Shown: piece by piece, positions 23,974 to 30,977 of the stretch
Layout: every line of letters begins with the position of its first letter
How positions within the stretch are numbered: position 1 is the stretch's first letter
Assembly (NCBI GenBank): GCA_964637875.1
Contig: CAZWXK010000009.1
Span: forward strand, 1 to 64,000
Reading direction: 5' to 3'
Length of the DNA: 64,000 nt
DNA from: UBA5972 sp964637875
GTDB lineage: Bacteria > Pseudomonadota > Alphaproteobacteria > Rhodobacterales > Rhodobacteraceae
Made by a program: the position numbers and the translations under genes
Notes under the pieces: model-generated
Databases searched by the model: none
Told to the model about the DNA's origin: nothing
The model's input: the letters and a program-made list of their open reading frames with translations, nothing else

Positions 23974-24900
23974 ATGCCCGGAAACTTCAACGATTTTCTG
24001 GCCGCGCTGCGCCTGAAGGAATCCAGCGGCAACTATGCCGCCGTGAACAGCCTGGGTTATCTGGGTGCCTACCAGTTCGGCGAGGCCGCGCTTGTCGATC
24101 TGGGCGTGGTCACACGGGATTCAGATCCGTTCGACAACCATATCAACGGCCGTTTCACGGGAATATACGGCATCAACTCGGTTGCCGATTTCCTGTCGAA
24201 CCCCACCGTCCAGGACAGCCTTGCCGTCAAATGGTTCGACATGCTCTGGCAAAGGATACAATATCTGGGGCTCGACAGCTATGCATCGCAGAAACTGAAT
24301 GGGCTTGCCATTACCAAGACGGGCATGCTGGCCGGCGCGCATCTGCTGGGGACAGGCGGCCTGCAACGGTTTCTCGATTCTGGCGCCACGCTGCCACTGA
24401 CAGACGCCTACGGTACGCCGATCGGCGATTACCTGACATGGTTTTCCGACTTTACCGCACCCGCGCGATATGGCGACAGTCTGCATCTGGCCAACACCAT
24501 AAGGGGCGGCAGCGGGCGTGATCGTCTTGCCGGCCACGCCGGGGCCGATCTGCTGGTCGGCAGGGGCGGCCCGGACAGATTGCAGGGCGGTGGTGGCCAT
24601 GATGTGCTGAAAGGCGGCCATGGCCGCGACGTGCTGAACGGCGGCCCCGGCCACGATCGCCTGATCGGCGGCGCGGGCGCGGATCAGTTCGTTTTCAATG
24701 CGCGTTCGGGCAACGACGTGATCCGTGACTTTCAGGACGGGATCGACCATATCCGCATCCGCACCCCGGGAATTTCATTTACCGACCTGTCGATCTCGGG
24801 GGATGCGACGCATACGGACATCGCCTTTGGAGAGACCACGATACATCTGCGCGGGATCGATGCGGCCCTGATCGGCGCAGATGACTTTATCCTTGCCTGA
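23974..24900 (+). CDS. RTX protein with N-terminal lysozyme/transglycosylase-like domain
   Basis: A 308-residue protein without a Sec signal. Residues 1 to about 165 resemble lytic transglycosylase/lysozyme-like folds: LRLKESSGNYAAVNSLGYLGAYQFG (13-36) has the Glu16-Ser-Ser-Gly helix end and the later GAYQ turn placed as in SLT-type enzymes, with Glu16 the candidate catalytic acid. Residues 178 to about 240 are RTX-type repeats (GGSGRDRLAGHAGADLLVGRGG and on), with many Gly-His-Asp variants, and the C-terminus resembles other RTX export regions. A clear AGAGGAG site precedes the ATG at 23974. An exported peptidoglycan hydrolase is the best guess; catalytic activity is unproved. Confidence 0.72.
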   Translation: MPGNFNDFLAALRLKESSGNYAAVNSLGYLGAYQFGEAALVDLGVVTRDSDPFDNHINGRFTGIYGINSVADFLSNPTVQDSLAVKWFDMLWQRIQYLGLDSYASQKLNGLAITKTGMLAGAHLLGTGGLQRFLDSGATLPLTDAYGTPIGDYLTWFSDFTAPARYGDSLHLANTIRGGSGRDRLAGHAGADLLVGRGGPDRLQGGGGHDVLKGGHGRDVLNGGPGHDRLIGGAGADQFVFNARSGNDVIRDFQDGIDHIRIRTPGISFTDLSISGDATHTDIAFGETTIHLRGIDAALIGADDFILA

Positions 24901-24982
24901 ATCGGGCCAACCCGGCTGCGGGAAAAGAGACCCCCATGCCACCGTAATCCTGCGGCTGGTTCAGTTTGCATGATGGGAAAGA

Positions 24983-25059
24983 TGGCGCACCGAGGAGGAT
25001 TCGAACCCCCGACCCCCTGATTCGTAGTCAGGTACTCTATCCAGCTGAGCTATCGGTGC
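24983..25059 (-). tRNA. tRNA-Arg (anticodon ACG), CCA encoded
   Basis: Complete cloverleaf on the minus strand: acceptor GCACCGA/TCGGTGC, D-arm GCTC-AGCTGGATA-GAGT, anticodon stem CTGAC/ATCAG-type around CTACGAA with anticodon ACG, T-arm GGGGGTTCGAATCCTCC, discriminator G and an encoded CCA (24983-24985 as TGG on plus). The A34 would be deaminated to inosine to read CGN codons. Confidence 0.97.
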
Positions 25060-25106
25060 GTTGGGGTGGCATTTATCGCCGCCTCGCGCCCAATGCAAGG
25101 GTGAAA

Positions 25107-26516
25107 TCAACCGGTCTTTGAAAATCCCGTCCGAGCAGTCATCGGCATGGTGATGCGAAAGCATGTTCCGCTTTCACCCGTCTCGACCAGCTCCAGCCGA
25201 CCGCCATGCCCCCGCACCAGCTCGAATGCAATCGACAGGCCAAGACCCGTTCCCCCCTTGCGTGCACCACCCTCGAAAGGACGGAAAAGATTTTCCAGCG
25301 CCTTTTTCGGCAGCCCCGGGCCCGAGTCGCGAATCGTCACGGTCCAGTCATCGGCGCCCTTTTCGACCATGATCGAGATGCGCCCCGGCTTGCCGGTTGC
25401 CTGTATGGCCTGGCTGGCGTTACGCACGAGGTTGGTGAGAATTCGGAACAACTGTTCCTGGTCGGCGCGCACCACCATGTCCGTGGGGACGGCAACCTCG
25501 AAATGAACGGCGCCTTCGGGGGCGGAAAGGAGCTCGCTCTCGATCACGTCGTCTATGAGCGGGCCGATCATCAGATCGGTCGGCTCGGGCTCGGGCTCTT
25601 CGGCCTTTCCGAATGTAAGCGTGCTTTCACACAGATTGACCGCCCGGGTGAGCGAGCCAACCAGTTTCGGCGCAGTCCGCTGAACCGAAGGATCCGCGCT
25701 CATTTCCATTCGGTCGGCCAGCAACTGTGCTGTCGTCAACATGTTGCGCAAGTCATGGCTGATCTTGGCAACCGCCCCTCCCAGGGCGGCAAGGCGGTCT
25801 TTCTGCTTGAGCGCCTTGCTCAGCTCGATCTGCATCTCGCGCAGGGCAACTTCGGCCTCGTGCAGTTCGGTTATCCCGGCCCTGGGTTCGATGATCAGGC
25901 GATGATCCTCGGGGGCCTCCTTGTATGCGGTGATATGGGAAACCACACGGCTGATCGGCGCGACCAGAAAACGCCGCACGGCAAGAAACAGCAAAGCCGC
26001 CGTGATGATCGAGATGACCAGCGACAGCATGAACACTCGCAGCCCATAGTCCAGCATCTGCTTGCGCAGATCGCTGGTATGGAGGGTGATCTCGATCAGC
26101 AGACCGGCCTTGTTCACCGGTGTGCCGATCACACGGATGATCCGGTCATTGGGATCGAAAAGACGCGCCAGAGCGTCGCGGATCAGAACCCACGGAGAAG
26201 GTTCACGCAAATCATATGTTTCGTACACGGGGGCGGGCATGGGCGACGCCAGCACCAACTCGCGCACCGCATTTCTGCGCAGAACCACATTCAGGACACC
26301 GGCATTGCGCAGCAACTCCTTTTCCAGGGCGGGATCGACCATGTTGTTGGGCCCGGCCAGAACCGCAAGCGAGGCAATCTGACCACGTTCGAGCCGCGCC
26401 TGCAGATAATCCTGGCGAAACCGGGCAACCGACGGGACAAAGATCATCACCTCTGCCAGCATGACGAACACGACTGTCAGAAGCAGAAACCGCCCGGATA
26501 GTGAATTCAGAAACAT
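25107..26516 (-). CDS. Sensor histidine kinase (orphan)
   Basis: A 469-residue membrane kinase. TM1 is at about 10-28, a periplasmic sensor region of roughly 130 residues without a recognised domain follows, and TM2 is at about 158-180 before a HAMP-like linker. The phosphoacceptor box is KISHDLRN with His254; N-box LVRNASQA contains Asn366; G1 is RDSGPGLP and G2 GGTGLGLSIA. All catalytic motifs are intact. No response regulator lies beside it, so its partner is elsewhere. It is followed on the same strand by tRNA-Arg. Confidence 0.92.
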   Translation of the reverse strand: MFLNSLSGRFLLLTVVFVMLAEVMIFVPSVARFRQDYLQARLERGQIASLAVLAGPNNMVDPALEKELLRNAGVLNVVLRRNAVRELVLASPMPAPVYETYDLREPSPWVLIRDALARLFDPNDRIIRVIGTPVNKAGLLIEITLHTSDLRKQMLDYGLRVFMLSLVISIITAALLFLAVRRFLVAPISRVVSHITAYKEAPEDHRLIIEPRAGITELHEAEVALREMQIELSKALKQKDRLAALGGAVAKISHDLRNMLTTAQLLADRMEMSADPSVQRTAPKLVGSLTRAVNLCESTLTFGKAEEPEPEPTDLMIGPLIDDVIESELLSAPEGAVHFEVAVPTDMVVRADQEQLFRILTNLVRNASQAIQATGKPGRISIMVEKGADDWTVTIRDSGPGLPKKALENLFRPFEGGARKGGTGLGLSIAFELVRGHGGRLELVETGESGTCFRITMPMTARTGFSKTG

Positions 26517-26587
26517 AGGTTGCGATCTTTCCCTTTGCCCCCAAACTATGGATGCAAGGGCTCGCCTTCAAGCACAGGTTTGTTTTC

Positions 26588-28000
26588 TCAGAATTGTTGC
26601 ACCAGGCGCACGATGCGCCGGACCCAGGGGTTTTCGAACAATCGGGGCGAAAAATATGCGCCCGCGACCCGCTTGTTGATCTCGCCCAGCGTGGGATACG
26701 GCGCGACCATCGCGGCCACGGCGCCCATCTTCAGGCGGTTCGCGATCGCCATGGCCCAGAGCTGGATCAGCTCGCCGGCCTGCGCCCCCACGATCGATGC
26801 ACCTACCGGTCGTCCCTTGACGACCATGACCTTGATCAGCCCGGTTGTCGCCAGTTCTGCACGCGCGCGATCGTTTTCGGCATAATCGAAACGGACAACT
26901 TCCAGCCGGGCTCCATGACGTTTGCGGGCCTCGTCCTCGGTCAGACCGACCTGCGCCAGTTCGGGGTCGGTATAGGTCGCCCAGGGAATATGGGCCGTAT
27001 CCGCCCTTGACGGCAGGCCGAACAGGGCCGAACGGATCACGATACCGGCGTGGTAGCCGGCCACGTGGGTAAATTGCAGGCCGCCAATCACGTCGCCAAT
27101 GGCGTAAATCCGCCGGTTTGCGGTTTTCAGCCGGGAATCCACCGCAATTCCGGTGCGGTGGGTTGCAACGCCGGCAACATCAAGGTTCAGCCGGTCAACA
27201 TTTGCCTTGCGCCCCGCCGCAACCAGCAGATGGCTGCCCTCGTGTACCTCGCCCTGTTCGACATGGACATGGATCCTGGCCCCTTGCCGCGAGATCCTTT
27301 CCACCATGGCACCTTCGATGATATCGACACCTTCGGCGCGGATCCGTGCAAGGGCAATCGCCGCCAGTTCGGGGTCGTCCTTGCCCAACGCGCTGAACCC
27401 TTCGAGAACCGTTACCCGGCTGCCCAGCCTCCTGTGGGCCTGTGCCAGCTCGATCCCGATCGGCCCGCCTCCGATGACGATCAGATGCTCGGGGCGCTCG
27501 CGCAGATCGAAAATGCTTTCATTGGTAAGATAGGGTACCGTGTCGAGGCCGGGGATTGGCGGAATGAACGGGGAAGACCCGGTTGCAATCACAAAGCGGC
27601 GGGCGCGAACCCGGGTGTTTCCGGCCTCCAGCGCATCGGGCGAGATAAAACGGCCATATTCCCGAATCACCTTCACGCCCAGGCCCTCGAACCGTTCGAC
27701 GCTGTCATGGGGGGCGATGCCTGCAATCACGTTTGCAACATGGTCCTTGGCGGCGGCGTAATCGACGTTCGGCACCGCTGGCGTCACCCCGAAAGGGGCG
27801 CCCGAGGTCATGGCATGGGCATGTCTGGCCGCGGCGATCAGGGCCTTTGAGGGGACACAGCCGAAATTGAGGCAATCTCCACCCATCCGGCCACCTTCGA
27901 CCAGGATGACACGCGCCCCCATCTGCGCTGCCCCGGCTGCAACCGACAGCCCGCCCGAGCCCGCGCCGATCACACAGATGTCGGCGTTCAGCTCTTCCAT
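26588..28000 (-). CDS. Pyridine nucleotide-disulfide oxidoreductase (MerA/Lpd-like flavoprotein)
   Basis: A 470-residue FAD flavoprotein: GAGSGGLSVAAGAAQ (12-26) binds FAD, the redox-active disulfide is in GGDCLNFGCVPSK (C43 and C48), VIGGGPIGIELAQ binds NAD(P)H, and the interface domain follows. It lacks the N-terminal mercury-binding domain and the C-terminal Cys pair of mercuric reductase, and no dihydrolipoyl-enzyme complex is adjacent. The ATG at 28000 overlaps the 3' end of the TVP38-like gene by 13 nt, so the two are co-translated. Similar pairs occur in other bacteria; the physiological substrate is not established here. Confidence 0.88.
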   Translation of the reverse strand: MEELNADICVIGAGSGGLSVAAGAAQMGARVILVEGGRMGGDCLNFGCVPSKALIAAARHAHAMTSGAPFGVTPAVPNVDYAAAKDHVANVIAGIAPHDSVERFEGLGVKVIREYGRFISPDALEAGNTRVRARRFVIATGSSPFIPPIPGLDTVPYLTNESIFDLRERPEHLIVIGGGPIGIELAQAHRRLGSRVTVLEGFSALGKDDPELAAIALARIRAEGVDIIEGAMVERISRQGARIHVHVEQGEVHEGSHLLVAAGRKANVDRLNLDVAGVATHRTGIAVDSRLKTANRRIYAIGDVIGGLQFTHVAGYHAGIVIRSALFGLPSRADTAHIPWATYTDPELAQVGLTEDEARKRHGARLEVVRFDYAENDRARAELATTGLIKVMVVKGRPVGASIVGAQAGELIQLWAMAIANRLKMGAVAAMVAPYPTLGEINKRVAGAYFSPRLFENPWVRRIVRLVQQF

Positions 28001-28716
28001 GCCGAGGTCTCGCCCTTGCGCATCTTTCGGACCACCAATGGCAACAGTGCAAGTGCGCATAATGCCAGGATCGGCGCCAGGATCCGGGGCTCGAACATCA
28101 CCCCCAGATCGGGGCGGCCGCCACTGGCAAAAACCGCACCCAGCCCGGCACCGATCCAGGTATAGATCAGCGCGCCGGGCATGATTCCGAAAAACGTGGT
28201 CAGAACGAACCGCCATGCAGACACACCGACCAGCGCGGGTACGAGGTTGGCAACAAAGAACGGAACCGCAGGCACCAGCCGGATGAGAAACAGAAAGGAA
28301 AGTTCGTTTTCCCTGAGGCCATCATTGAACTGTCGCATCATGCCCTGTGCGTTCTCCATCTTGCGGGCCAGCCACTCGCCCAGCCCCATGCGCGCGGCAA
28401 GAAAGATCACCGTTGCCCCGACCGTGGCCGCCAGGACATTGAAAAGGACCCCCGGAAAGAGGCCGAAAAGAAACCCTCCGGTCAGCGATGCAACTGTCGC
28501 GCCAGGCAGGGAAAAGGACACGATCGCCACATAGACGGCCAGAAAGGAAATCACGGCAAGACCATAGTTCCGATCGCGCAGATCCAGAAGCGACTGCTGA
28601 TTCCGACTCAACATGTCAAATGTCAGATAATCCCTCAGAAAAAGAAACCCGACAGCGGCCACCACAAGGATGGCCGCGAACGGGACCATTCTCCTTGCTG
28701 GAAACCCCTTTCCCAT
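27988..28716 (-). CDS. TVP38/TMEM64-family membrane protein (DedA-like, SNARE-associated domain)
   Basis: A 242-residue integral membrane protein with a first helix at about 11-27 and the VTT/SNARE_assoc core: SLPGATVASLTGGFLFG near 68-84, then the FLIRLVPAVPFFVANLVPAL motif (about 143-162) typical of the family, and a last helix near the C-terminus. Related proteins act as lipid scramblases or affect proton/phospholipid balance. The ATG at 28716 follows AGGA; upstream open frame lacks family sequence. It is paired with the flavoprotein, suggesting a membrane-linked redox function. Confidence 0.88.
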   Translation of the reverse strand: MGKGFPARRMVPFAAILVVAAVGFLFLRDYLTFDMLSRNQQSLLDLRDRNYGLAVISFLAVYVAIVSFSLPGATVASLTGGFLFGLFPGVLFNVLAATVGATVIFLAARMGLGEWLARKMENAQGMMRQFNDGLRENELSFLFLIRLVPAVPFFVANLVPALVGVSAWRFVLTTFFGIMPGALIYTWIGAGLGAVFASGGRPDLGVMFEPRILAPILALCALALLPLVVRKMRKGETSAWKS

Positions 28717-29029
28717 TTCCTGTCCTGATGCCAAGATATACCTCCCTGATTCCCGCTTTGCGGCGTGGTTTGCACTATCTGTGCCGGACAGCGCCGAAAA
28801 TGATAGGGGCCTCACGGCGCGTTGAACGCAGGTGATGCAAAAGCACAGGAATTGGGCAAATATTGCAGCCGGAGGTGGCGACATGCCCTGTTTGATCGGA
28901 AATGTTGCAGAAATCGCACCTGCCAAGAATTGACTTCTGCGCAGGCCGGGCCTAAACAGCGGCTTCCGAATGACATGGTGATCGGGTCTGCTTGTGGCCC
29001 GGACCCAATCCGCAGCTGGAGTTGACGTA
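28717..29029. other. Divergent intergenic region before rpmH
   Basis: 313 bp without genes, between the TVP38-like gene (minus) and rpmH (plus). It contains the rpmH promoter at 28930-28958, listed separately. DnaA boxes might be expected near rpmH in other phyla; I see no cluster of them here. Confidence 0.55.
28930..28958 (+). promoter_or_regulatory. Sigma70-type promoter for rpmH-rnpA
   Basis: -35 TTGACT (28930-28935), exactly 17 bp, and -10 TAAACA (28953-28958), leaving a leader of about 65 nt before rpmH. Both hexamers are good, as expected for a highly expressed ribosomal gene. Confidence 0.65.
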
Positions 29030-29164
29030 ATGAAACGCACATATCAGCCGAGCAACCTTGTTCGCAAACGGCGCCACGGATTCCGCGCGCGCATGGCAAC
29101 CAAGGCCGGCCGCAAGATCCTGAATCGTCGTCGTGCTCAGGGCCGCAAGGTTCTGTCTGCATAG
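29030..29164 (+). CDS. rpmH: 50S ribosomal protein L34
   Basis: 44 residues: MKRTYQPSNLVRKRRHGF start, then RARMATKAGRKILNRRRAQGRKVLSA in family form. Full length for L34, very basic. It heads the usual rpmH-rnpA-yidD set and has a strong promoter upstream. Confidence 0.97.
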   Translation: MKRTYQPSNLVRKRRHGFRARMATKAGRKILNRRRAQGRKVLSA

Positions 29165-29170
29165 GAACGC

Positions 29171-29614
29171 TTGTCGAAAGACACCAACATGATACCGCCG
29201 GAGGCGACACAGGCAGGCCAGGGGGCCAGAGCCGGTGAAACGCCCCCGGCGGTTTCCTTGTGTCCGATCGAAAGGATCAGGAACCGGGCCGATTTCCTGC
29301 GCGCAAATCGCGGCAGACGGCAGGTAACGGCCGGTTTCATCCTGCTGGCCCGCAAGCGCATCACGGACGAGGGTTCACCGTCGGTGATGCGTGTGGGGTT
29401 TACCTGCTCCAGGAAACTGGGCAACGCCGTGCGCCGGAACCGGGCCAAGCGCCGCCTGCGCGAGGCCGCTCGTCTGGTCTTGCCCGGGCATGGCCGTTGC
29501 GGCTGGGACTATGTTTTGATCGGCAAACCTGAGTCCACCAGATCGCTGCCCTTCGATCACCTTGTCAGGGACCTGCGTATCGCGCTCGACCGTCTGCACG
29601 CACGCAAACGGTAA
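29171..29614 (+). CDS. rnpA: Ribonuclease P protein component
   Basis: Protein cofactor that helps the RNase P RNA bind and cut pre-tRNA 5' leaders. The RNR motif RNRAKRRLREAARL and the preceding GFTCSRKLGNAVRRNR are diagnostic. As drawn it has 147 residues from a TTG at 29171 with AGGA just upstream; an ATG at 29189 is an alternative. The N-terminal 30 residues before IERIRNRADF are not conserved, so the exact start is uncertain. It lies 6 bp after rpmH. Confidence 0.93.
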   Translation: MSKDTNMIPPEATQAGQGARAGETPPAVSLCPIERIRNRADFLRANRGRRQVTAGFILLARKRITDEGSPSVMRVGFTCSRKLGNAVRRNRAKRRLREAARLVLPGHGRCGWDYVLIGKPESTRSLPFDHLVRDLRIALDRLHARKR

Positions 29615-29724
29615 GGGCCACGCCGGGAACCCGTCTGTTGACCGCCGGGGATGACGTGCTATCTTAACGTATCACAATATTAGAATGTCTATGATTCCTT
29701 GGGGAAGGAAGAAAGGAGCACATC

Positions 29725-30063
29725 TTGGCGATCGAATTCGAAGGCAAAACGATCGAGACCAACGCAAACGGGTATCTCGATGATCTGGATGACTGGAGCG
29801 AGGCACTTGCACAGGTCATGGCCGCAGCCGAGGGTATCGAGCTGACCGAACGGCATTGGGACGTGATGAATTACCTGCGCGAGGAATATTTCGACAATCA
29901 CCAGAACCAGCCGAACACTCGGACCATCATCAAGGCCATGGCCGCGATATGGGGGGCCAAACCGACGCAAAAGGATCTGTACGACCTGTTTCCCCTGGAC
30001 CCGTCAAAACAGGGCGCACGGATTGCCGGGTTGCCGGAGAGCCGCCGCAAGGGCGGTTACTGA
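29725..30063 (+). CDS. DsrC/TusE-family protein lacking all cysteines
   Basis: A 112-residue member of the DsrC/TusE fold: FEGKTIETNANGYLDDLDDWSEALA at the N-terminus, LTERHWDVMNYLREEYF in the middle and KQGARIAGLPESRRKGGY at the C-terminus. DsrC and TusE carry sulfur on a penultimate Cys in a swinging C-terminal arm (AGLPKP-x-x-C). Here the arm has no Cys, and there is no cysteine anywhere in the protein, so it cannot relay sulfur by the known mechanism. The start is TTG at 29725 with a strong AAAGGAG upstream. Regulatory Cys-less paralogues have been described in the family; that role is possible. No TusBCD or Dsr genes are adjacent. Confidence 0.85.
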   Translation: MAIEFEGKTIETNANGYLDDLDDWSEALAQVMAAAEGIELTERHWDVMNYLREEYFDNHQNQPNTRTIIKAMAAIWGAKPTQKDLYDLFPLDPSKQGARIAGLPESRRKGGY

Positions 30064-30106
30064 ACCGGTCCGGGCAAAGGCAGGAAGTCAAGACAACAAG
30101 AGGAAC

Positions 30107-30128
30107 GGGCCGGGGTACTTTCCGGCCC
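30107..30128 (+). terminator. Hairpin after the DsrC-like gene
   Basis: GGGCCGG (30107-30113) and CCGGCCC (30122-30128) with an 8-nt loop, followed by TTTCC. Probable terminator of the DsrC-like gene, 90 bp before yidD. Confidence 0.6.
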
Positions 30129-30218
30129 TTTCCATGATTGTGGCCCCCCGGGGATGGTATCGGCGGCTTTTTGGCCTATATGTTCATTCGTTGGCACCAT
30201 CGCCTGGATCCCCTGATC

Positions 30219-30476
30219 ATGACACCGCTCGCCTTTGTCCTTTCTTTGCCCGTTCGCGCCTATCGCCTGCTGTTCAGCCCTTGGGTCGGCCATGGCTGTC
30301 GCTATCAGCCCACCTGCTCGGCCTATGCGCTCGAAGCCCTGCAGAAACACGGCGGCATCAAGGGCAGCTGGCTGGCCATCCGCCGGATCGGCCGTTGCCA
30401 TCCACTGGGCGGTACCGGCTATGACCCGGTTCCCGACAATCACGCAGACCACGAACATTCCCCCCGTAACGAATAA
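30219..30476 (+). CDS. yidD: Membrane protein insertion efficiency factor YidD
   Basis: Small membrane-associated protein that supports YidC-dependent insertion. LLFSPWVGHGCRYQPTCSAYALEAL (about 16-40) and IGRCHPLGGTGYDPVP (59-74) are the family core with its Cys residues. The ATG at 30219 gives 85 residues, the same as E. coli YidD. The frame is open further upstream (to a TTG at 30138), but that extension has no family sequence. It is placed near rnpA as usual, but separated from yidC by 5.4 kb of inserted genes. Confidence 0.92.
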   Translation: MTPLAFVLSLPVRAYRLLFSPWVGHGCRYQPTCSAYALEALQKHGGIKGSWLAIRRIGRCHPLGGTGYDPVPDNHADHEHSPRNE

Positions 30477-30569
30477 TAGCGCCCATCGTCCTGGCATCGC
30501 TCGTGGGGTAGTCGGTTCGTCCAGGGAAGGACGGAAATCTCCAACGAGACAAAACAATGCTTCTGTGGT

Positions 30570-30965
30570 ATGATGTTACGTCGGCTGGCTATTTTCGGCC
30601 GACGGGTGATGTCACGGGTGTCTCATTTGGTTCATTTGATCAGACTGACCTTGCTGTTTGGACTGCTTCTTCCGGCAACCGCCGGAGGGGCGGCACTCCC
30701 TGAAAATCCGGGATGTCGCGCGCTTGAAGCGATATCGGCACCGATATGTATTGCCAGGGTCAAGTGCAACGACAGCCTGAAAGCACGCGAACGCGTGGTG
30801 CGGCTGTTCGAGAGATGCCAGGCAGGCGAGGACATCACCCCGGAAGAACTGAATACGGCGATCCGTCTTTTCGGAAACGAAACGGGCTTTCGCTGTTGTG
30901 TGGGCAACGAACTCCATCGAGCATTTTTTCAACAAGGGATGAATGGAAATAGTCCCTCGAAATGA
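30570..30965 (+). CDS. Secreted six-cysteine protein of unknown function
   Basis: I do not recognise this protein. It has 131 residues from the ATG at 30570 (an ATG at 30609 is as likely) with a basic region, a hydrophobic stretch LIRLTLLFGLLLPATAGGAA and a plausible Sec cleavage near residue 41. The mature part holds six cysteines (C49, C60, C66, C83, C109, C110), enough for three disulfides. It ends 12 bp before the RTX metalloprotease and is probably co-transcribed with it. Serralysin genes in pseudomonads have a dedicated inhibitor beside them; this protein does not look like that beta-barrel inhibitor, but a protease partner is a reasonable hypothesis. Confidence 0.65.
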   Translation: MMLRRLAIFGRRVMSRVSHLVHLIRLTLLFGLLLPATAGGAALPENPGCRALEAISAPICIARVKCNDSLKARERVVRLFERCQAGEDITPEELNTAIRLFGNETGFRCCVGNELHRAFFQQGMNGNSPSK

Positions 30966-30977
30966 CAGGGGTTATCA

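Noticed and set aside
26588..28000. Mercuric reductase (merA) identity for the flavoprotein
   Set aside because: It lacks the N-terminal heavy-metal domain and the C-terminal Cys pair, and no mer genes are nearby, so only the broader family is claimed.
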